This document shows positions 14,694 through 19,442 of a stretch of DNA of 19,442 nt, piece by piece. Source of the stretch: PALSA-1355 sp041499515. Lineage in GTDB: Bacteria > Planctomycetota > Planctomycetia > Pirellulales > PALSA-1355. The position numbers were made by a program, and so were the translations under genes. Each line of letters starts with the position of its first letter. The first letter of the stretch is position 1. Location: the NCBI GenBank assembly GCA_041499515.1, contig JBGQKM010000084.1, forward strand, positions 1 through 19,442, given 5' to 3'. The notes beneath the pieces were generated by a model. It was not told where the DNA came from. It ran no database searches and worked only from the letters and a program-made list of their open reading frames with translations.

Positions 14694-15962
14694 ATGACAC
14701 TTGCGCGGCCACTTAGCCAGCGGGCTCAGCGCTCCGGTCCGCAGCCCATCAGCGAGTTGATGCGTTTGGCGCTAGCGCGGCCGGAACTCATATCCTTGGC
14801 GGCCGGCTTCGTCGATCAGGAGAGCTTGCCGGTGACGGAAATCCAGCAAGCGATGCAGGCCGTGCTGGCTGACATTCCACGGGCCCGAGCCGCCTTGCAA
14901 TACGGCACCAATGCGGGATACGCGCCATTGCGCGAAGCGGTGCTCGCGCGTTTTCTGGCCGCCGACTCTCGGCAAGCCGGCCAGGCGCCATCTGTCGAAC
15001 AGGTGATTTTAACGCCGGGCAGCAACCAGTTGCTGCATCTGGTGGGCGAGGCTTTGCTCGACCCGGGCGACTACGTGCTGTGTGCCGCGCCAACGTATTT
15101 TGTATTTCTGGGGATGCTCGAAAGCCTGGGCGCTCGCTCGGTCGGAGTGGCCGCGGACGAGCAGGGTATGATCCCGGAAGCGCTGGAAGAAGCGCTCGAG
15201 CGGCGTCAACAAGCTGGCGACCTCGCCCGAGTCAAAGCCATCTATCTGACCAGCTATTTCGAGAACCCCAGCACGGCGACGCTTTCGCTGGCGCGCCGCG
15301 GCCAGGTTGTCGAGATTGCCAGGCGTTGGTCGCGCCACGCGCCGATCTATATCATCGATGACGCGGCGTATCGCGAGTTGCGCTACGCCGGCGCCGACCT
15401 GCCAAGTCTGCGCAGCTTCGATGCCGACGGAGACACGGTGATCGTCGCCGAAACGTTTTCCAAGTCGTTTTCGCCGGGCGTGCGAGTCGGCTGGGGGATC
15501 CTTCCGCCGGATCTGGTCGACCCCGTCACCAGCCTGAAGGCGAACATCGACTTCGGTTCGCCCCATTTGAATCAACATCTGATGGCCGCCGTGCTGGAGC
15601 GTGGGCTGTTCGAGCCGCACGTGGCGGAATTGCGCGTGCATTATCGGGCCAAGCTCGAGGCCATGCTGCGAGCGATGGACGATTTTCTGGCGGATATTCC
15701 CGGCGTGCGTTGGCGCCGGCCCAGCGGAGGGCTGTATGTCTGGCTGGAATTGCCCCCGGGCATGGACGCAGGGCCCGCCGGCAGCTTGATGCAGCATGCG
15801 ATGGACGAAGGCATGCTCTACGTGCCGGGACAGTATTGCTATGCGGCCGAGGGCGAGCCGGGCCGGAGGGACAGAATTCGCTTGAGTTTCGGCGTGCAAA
15901 CCGCTGAAAATATCCGCCGTGGCATCCAGGCGCTGGCCCGGGCGATCGATCGCTCGGGCTGA
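14694..15962 (+). CDS. PLP-dependent aminotransferase, class I/II (fold type I)
   Basis: Cytoplasmic pyridoxal-phosphate enzyme most like the LysN / 2-aminoadipate and aromatic aminotransferase group and the catalytic half of MocR regulators. Visible features are LQYGTNAGYAPLRE (68-81), ILTPGSNQLLHL (105-116) and YIIDDAAYRELRY with Asp222/223 and Tyr226. Then come VAETFSKSFSPGVRVGW with the Schiff-base lysine Lys257, the carboxylate-binding Arg396 in IRLSFG, and PSGGLYVWLELP (343-354). The usual QNPTG-type motif is replaced by FENPSTATLS (189-198), keeping Asn191. There is no N-terminal DNA-binding domain, so it is an enzyme, not a MocR regulator. A GGGAG nine bases before the ATG supports the start; 422 residues is normal. 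The substrate cannot be read from the sequence. The next gene begins 31 bases after its stop. Confidence 0.92.
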   Translation: MTLARPLSQRAQRSGPQPISELMRLALARPELISLAAGFVDQESLPVTEIQQAMQAVLADIPRARAALQYGTNAGYAPLREAVLARFLAADSRQAGQAPSVEQVILTPGSNQLLHLVGEALLDPGDYVLCAAPTYFVFLGMLESLGARSVGVAADEQGMIPEALEEALERRQQAGDLARVKAIYLTSYFENPSTATLSLARRGQVVEIARRWSRHAPIYIIDDAAYRELRYAGADLPSLRSFDADGDTVIVAETFSKSFSPGVRVGWGILPPDLVDPVTSLKANIDFGSPHLNQHLMAAVLERGLFEPHVAELRVHYRAKLEAMLRAMDDFLADIPGVRWRRPSGGLYVWLELPPGMDAGPAGSLMQHAMDEGMLYVPGQYCYAAEGEPGRRDRIRLSFGVQTAENIRRGIQALARAIDRSG

Positions 15963-15993
15963 TAGGCTTCGTGGACCTTGGGAGCATTCACTC

Positions 15994-17181
15994 GTGTCGA
16001 ACGTGCAAGGACGTGCAGTCCCCGGCGGTCTCGTGCGATTCATGATCATCGATCGGTACATGCTGCGCCAATTTCTACAGACCTTCTTGATCTGCTTTTG
16101 CAGCCTCACGGGACTTTTCATCGTCATCGATGGCTTTGGGAACCTGGAAGAGTTCATCAGGTTTGCGCCCGAGCACGGTGGGTTGCTGGCGGTGATGGGC
16201 GAGTACTATGCTTACCAGTCGCTGGCGTTTTTCGATACCACGAGTCACATCCTGACCTTGATTGCCGCGATGTTCACGGTGACGTGGATTCAGCGCCACA
16301 ATGAGCTCACGGCGCTGGAGTCGGCCGGCATTCCCAAATTGCGCGTGGTCAAGCCGGTGATCGTCGCCGCGGTGGTGATCAGTTTGCTCAGCGCCGCGAA
16401 TCGCGAGTTGATCATCCCTATCCCTTCGGTGCGCAGTCATCTGAGCCACAACGCCCAGGACCTCCAGGGCAGCGCCGCCAAACCGCTCACCCCGCTTTGG
16501 GATAACGAAACGGTCGTGTGGATCGGAGGATTTGGATCGGAGATGCAAGCTTCGGAACAGCGCATTCATAAGCCCGACTTTCATCTGCCCGCCGGCCTCG
16601 ATCGCTACGGCCCGCGGCTGTTGGCCGAAGATGCCTGGTATCGCTCCCCGCAGGCGGACCATCCGGGCGGCTATCTGTTTCGAAACGTGGCGCAGCCCAA
16701 GGGGCTCGATAACGAGCCTTCGCTTTCCCTCGGCGACCGGGCCGTGTTGTTGACTCCGCGCGATCATGGCTGGCTCAAGCCGGGCGAGTGTTTCGTGGCC
16801 AGCAACGTCAGCTTCGACGATTTGCAGGCCGGCGACGGTTGGCAGTTAGCGAGCACGCTGGAAATGATTCGCGGCTTGCACAACCGCAGCCTCGATTTTG
16901 GGGCCGATGCGCGATTGGCCATCCATGCGCGAATCGTCCAGCCCGTGTTGGACGTCACGCTTTTGTTTCTGGGGCTGCCGCTGGTCTTGTCGCGTTCGAA
17001 TCGAAACGTGTTTCTCGCCATCGGCTTGTGTCTGGTCTTGGTGGTCGCCTTTATGTTGGTCGTCCAGGCGTGTAAAACGTTGGGGTCCAGGTACTGGCTC
17101 GAGCCGGCCTTGGCCGCCTGGCTGCCGCTAATGATTTTCGTGCCATGTGCCGTGGGCCTTTTTCAACCCCTTCGCGAGTAG
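15994..17181 (+). CDS. LptF/LptG (YjgP/YjgQ) family permease
   Basis: Inner-membrane protein of the family whose members form the LptBFG exporter, which extracts lipopolysaccharide for transport to the outer membrane. Predicted membrane spans are FLQTFLICFCSLTGLFIVIDG, SHILTLIAAMFTVTWI and VVKPVIVAAVVISLL near the N-terminus, and three more after about residue 310. A large periplasmic beta domain (about 145-300) separates the two halves. RHNELTALESAGIPKLRVV after span two is the family motif. I chose the GTG at 15994 because GGGAG lies nine bases upstream, the same spacing as the gene before it; this gives 395 residues. An ATG at 16042 would also leave an intact first span. A single such gene is present, and whether it is LptF, LptG or a diverged paralogue cannot be decided here. 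The acyl-CoA ligase starts 16 bases after the stop. Confidence 0.88.
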   Translation: MSNVQGRAVPGGLVRFMIIDRYMLRQFLQTFLICFCSLTGLFIVIDGFGNLEEFIRFAPEHGGLLAVMGEYYAYQSLAFFDTTSHILTLIAAMFTVTWIQRHNELTALESAGIPKLRVVKPVIVAAVVISLLSAANRELIIPIPSVRSHLSHNAQDLQGSAAKPLTPLWDNETVVWIGGFGSEMQASEQRIHKPDFHLPAGLDRYGPRLLAEDAWYRSPQADHPGGYLFRNVAQPKGLDNEPSLSLGDRAVLLTPRDHGWLKPGECFVASNVSFDDLQAGDGWQLASTLEMIRGLHNRSLDFGADARLAIHARIVQPVLDVTLLFLGLPLVLSRSNRNVFLAIGLCLVLVVAFMLVVQACKTLGSRYWLEPALAAWLPLMIFVPCAVGLFQPLRE

Positions 17182-17197
17182 AACCAGGATCCGCACC

Positions 17198-18892
17198 ATG
17201 AGCAAGCAGCGTCCCCAGATCGATGAAAACGCCACGCCCTGGGTCGACGGGCTGACGATGCCGCAAGTCTTGAGGCACACGGCCGGTCGCTATCCGGATC
17301 ACGACGCCCTGGCGTTTCCGGCCCTCGGATTGCGACTCAGCTATCGCGAGTTTTCCGAGCAAGTCGACCTGGCGGCCCGCGGTCTCTTGGCCCTGGGCAT
17401 CCAACGCGGCGAGCACGTGGCCATCTGGGCCACCAACGTGCCCGAGTGGATCGTGCTGCAGTTTGCCACCGCGCGGATCGGCGCGGTGTTGGTCAACATC
17501 AATCCGGCCTATCGGCCGTTCGAGTTGAAATACGTGCTCAACCAGAGCGATTCGGTGGCGCTGTTTCTGGTGGCGAAGTTCAAGTCGTCCGACTATTTCG
17601 CGATGCTCACTGAGGTCTGCCCCGAGCTGGCCTCGGCCGAGCCGGGCAAATTGCACTCGCCTGAGTTTCCGAAATTGCGTTGGGTCGTGGCCCTGGAAGA
17701 ACAGGCGCCCCCCGGCGGCATCCGTTGGGAGGAAATGCTGCGGCGGGCGACCAAAAGGCCGGCCACCGTGCTGGACGAAATCGACGCACACCTGCGACCC
17801 GAGCAGGCCATCAACATTCAATACACCTCGGGCACGACCGGATTTCCCAAGGCGGCGATGCTCAGCCATCGCAACTTGCTGCTCAACGGCTACTACGCCG
17901 GAGTGTGCCAGGCCTTGACGGCCGAAGACCGCGTTTGCATTCCGGTGCCCCTCTACCATTGCTTCGGCTGCGTGCTGGGCACGATCACCTCGGTGGTGTT
18001 TGGCGCGGCGATGATCATCCCGGCCGAGAGTTTTGATGCCGTGGCCACGCTCGAGGCGATCGAACAAGAACGGGCGACCGCCCTGTATGGCGTGCCCACG
18101 ATGTTTATCGCCCAGTTGCAAGATCCCAGTCTGGCGGACCGCGATTTGAGCTCGCTGCGCACTGGCGTCATGGCCGGCAGTCCTTGCCCGATCGAAGTCA
18201 TGCGGCAAGTCATCGACCGCCTCGGCGCGCGCGAAGTCACGATCGGCTACGGCCTGACCGAAGCGTCGCCGCTGATCACGCAGAGCCGCAGCACCGATAC
18301 GCTGGAGCTCCGCGTGGAAACCGTGGGCCGGGCTCTGCCGGGCGTGGACGTGAAAATCGTCGATCCGGCCACGGGCAATACGCTGGTGGACAACCAGCAA
18401 GGCGAGCTCTGTGCGCGCGGGCATGGCATCATGCTCGGCTACTATCACAATCCCGAAGCCACGCACGCCGCGGTTGATCCCGACGGCTGGCTGCACTCGG
18501 GCGACCTGGCCGTGCGGCTGCCCAACGGCTACTTCCGCATCACCGGCCGCATCAAGGACATGGTGATCCGCGGCGGCGAGAACATCTATCCGCGCGAAAT
18601 CGAAGAGTTTCTGTTCACGCACCCAGCCGTCGAGCAAGCCGCCGTGGTGGGCGTGCCCGACACGAAATATGGCGAGGAGCTTTGCGCGTGGGTCAAGCTG
18701 AAGACGGGCTGTGCCTGCGCGGAAGACGAGATTCGCGCGTATTGCAAAGGCAAGCTGGCCTATTTCAAAGTGCCCCGCTACGTCAAATTCGTCGAGAGCT
18801 TTCCGCAGACCGTGACCGGCAAGATCCAGAAGTTCAAGATCCGCGAGCTGATGATCCAAGAGTACGCCCTGCAAGTGCAGGAAACGGCCTGA
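17198..18892 (+). CDS. Acyl-CoA synthetase / AMP-binding ligase (FadD/ACSF2-like)
   Basis: ANL-superfamily enzyme that activates a carboxylic acid, probably a medium- or long-chain fatty acid, to an acyl-adenylate and then acyl-CoA. Core motifs in order: YTSGTTGFPKAAMLSH (209-224), the P-loop; PLYHCFGCVLGTI (251-263); YGLTEASP (351-358). GWLHSGDLAV (430-439) holds Asp436, and GRIKDMVIRGGENIYPREIEE (450-470) is the hinge. VTGKIQKFKIRE (539-550) carries the catalytic Lys542. The block PEWIVLQFATARIGAVLVNI with INPAYRPFELKYVL (83-114) is typical of the ACSF2/FadD3-like branch. The ATG at 17198 is preceded by AGGA ten bases away and follows the permease stop by 16 bases. An earlier in-frame start at 17147 would overlap the permease gene and is less likely. 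The product is 564 residues, normal for the family. Confidence 0.95.
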   Translation: MSKQRPQIDENATPWVDGLTMPQVLRHTAGRYPDHDALAFPALGLRLSYREFSEQVDLAARGLLALGIQRGEHVAIWATNVPEWIVLQFATARIGAVLVNINPAYRPFELKYVLNQSDSVALFLVAKFKSSDYFAMLTEVCPELASAEPGKLHSPEFPKLRWVVALEEQAPPGGIRWEEMLRRATKRPATVLDEIDAHLRPEQAINIQYTSGTTGFPKAAMLSHRNLLLNGYYAGVCQALTAEDRVCIPVPLYHCFGCVLGTITSVVFGAAMIIPAESFDAVATLEAIEQERATALYGVPTMFIAQLQDPSLADRDLSSLRTGVMAGSPCPIEVMRQVIDRLGAREVTIGYGLTEASPLITQSRSTDTLELRVETVGRALPGVDVKIVDPATGNTLVDNQQGELCARGHGIMLGYYHNPEATHAAVDPDGWLHSGDLAVRLPNGYFRITGRIKDMVIRGGENIYPREIEEFLFTHPAVEQAAVVGVPDTKYGEELCAWVKLKTGCACAEDEIRAYCKGKLAYFKVPRYVKFVESFPQTVTGKIQKFKIRELMIQEYALQVQETA

Positions 18893-19127
18893 GCCGCCGC
18901 CGGCCCCGCGTACGCCGCCGCGAGCGCGTTCTGTCAATGTCCCAAAGTCCTCGACTTGTGCACCAGGATCCATATGCGCGCGCAAAAAATGTTTTGTCGT
19001 TGCAAGTCGTGGGTGCGATTGGTGATCGGATTGCGCGCTCATCGAGCAACAGTTTTGCAAAACACGCATAAGTCTCACCGTTGTGGTCGACAGTTCGTTG
19101 GCGTTTGTAAGATCATGTTTGCCATTG

Positions 19128-19157
19128 TGTGTGCCACTGCTGGCTCGTCCAGCAGTG
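19128..19157 (-). repeat. Hairpin repeat element, copy A
   Basis: Read on the minus strand it is CACTGCTGG, loop ACGAG, CCAGCAGTG, then GCACACA. The two 9-base arms (19135-19143 and 19149-19157) are exact reverse complements. It matches copy B in 28 of 30 positions, with both differences in the loop. A stem conserved while the loop varies suggests selection on, or copying of, the structured unit. Confidence 0.85.
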
Positions 19158-19257
19158 AAATCCACGACGGAGAAAGCCACCGGAGTTGCACTTGAAAGCC
19201 TTGCCAGAGTTGCGGCTCATCGAGTGTGTTCCGGCAAACTCGTGGGTCAGAAAGAAG

Positions 19258-19287
19258 CACTGCTGGGCCAGCCAGCAGTGGCACACA
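19258..19287 (+). repeat. Hairpin repeat element, copy B (inverted relative to A)
   Basis: Reads CACTGCTGG, loop GCCAG, CCAGCAGTG, then GCACACA on the plus strand. It carries the same perfect 9-bp stem and the same seven-base flank as copy A, in opposite orientation, with 100 bases between the copies. The pair could therefore also fold as one larger stem. No transposase gene or target-site duplication is visible. Confidence 0.85.
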
Positions 19288-19442
19288 GAGAAGAGGCCGC
19301 GGCGAGCGCGCGGAAGTGCCCAGGCACAAAAAAGTTCGTGCGGCGCCGCGATCGCGGTCGAGACCGTTCTCGTCGGACCGGACAAAAAATGCCTCGACCG
19401 CGGTGGCCGCGGCGACGCACTGGGATGATTTTGGGGCTTGCC

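Larger units (their letters stand above)
18893..19442. other. Intergenic region with no convincing gene
   Basis: The 550 bases after the acyl-CoA ligase have short open frames on both strands, none with a recognisable family, a good SD or protein-like composition. The region holds two inverted copies of a 30-base hairpin element, listed separately, and a perfect 12-bp palindrome GTTTTGCAAAAC at 19052-19063. No obvious terminator with a T-run follows the ligase. The right end, after about 19290, is GC-rich with a CCGCGG repeat and may be the upstream region of a gene outside the window. Confidence 0.6.

Noticed and set aside
17051..19180. A 709-codon open frame on the minus strand opposite the acyl-CoA ligase.
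   Set aside because: It is antisense to a gene with complete ANL motifs, its product is rich in His/Arg/Gly/Asp runs typical of the reverse frame of GC-rich coding DNA, and no domain is recognisable.
19128..19287. The two similar elements considered as a CRISPR array.
   Set aside because: Only two copies, in opposite orientation, with a 100-base spacer and no cas gene.
19186..19428. An 80-codon plus-strand frame running through repeat copy B.
   Set aside because: It starts at TTG without an SD and its middle is simply the translated hairpin repeat.

Overview
The window is a largely conserved chromosomal segment of a Gram-negative (diderm), flagellated bacterium, most probably a planctomycete of the Pirellulales type. 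The basis is inference. The segment has fairly high GC, FlgH/FlgI ring genes and an LptF/LptG-type permease that imply an outer membrane. It also has an unusually long FlgL and flagellin carrying hook-IN-like insert modules, and many starts without a strong Shine-Dalgarno. I could not run a taxonomic search.

Layout: from position 1 to about 14.5 kb every gene is on the minus strand. Read in the direction of transcription (right to left) the order is comF-like, hemC, flgF, flgG, flgA, flgH, flgI, flgJ (rod-binding domain only), flgN, flgK, flgL, fliW, csrA, and the first 328 codons of a flagellin that runs off the left edge. The flg genes encode the distal rod (FlgF, FlgG), the P- and L-ring proteins with the P-ring chaperone (FlgI, FlgH, FlgA), a rod-cap/rod-binding protein (FlgJ), the hook-filament junction (FlgK, FlgL) and its export chaperone (FlgN). 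FliW and CsrA next to flagellin form the known partner-switch in which free flagellin binds FliW and releases CsrA to repress flagellin translation. The flagellin leader carries a strong SD containing a GGA, a nested hairpin with a second GGA, and a sigma-28-like promoter about 330 bases upstream. Together these look like the target side of that switch.

From 14.69 to 18.89 kb three plus-strand genes lie 16-31 bases apart and look like one operon: a fold-type I PLP aminotransferase, an LptF/LptG (YjgP/YjgQ) family permease and a FadD/ACSF2-like acyl-CoA ligase. They diverge from comF across a 174-base gap holding a perfect 12-bp inverted repeat around a 10-bp palindrome. A sigma-70-like promoter follows it.

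The last 550 bases hold no convincing gene. They contain two inverted copies of a 30-base element whose 9-bp perfect stems form hairpins, a likely dispersed genomic repeat.

I found no defence island, CRISPR, prophage, transposase or RNA gene, and nothing I would call a new system. The observations most worth checking are the flagellin leader as a CsrA target, an FlgH with no lipobox cysteine, the module shared by flagellin and FlgL, and the paired hairpin repeat at the right end.
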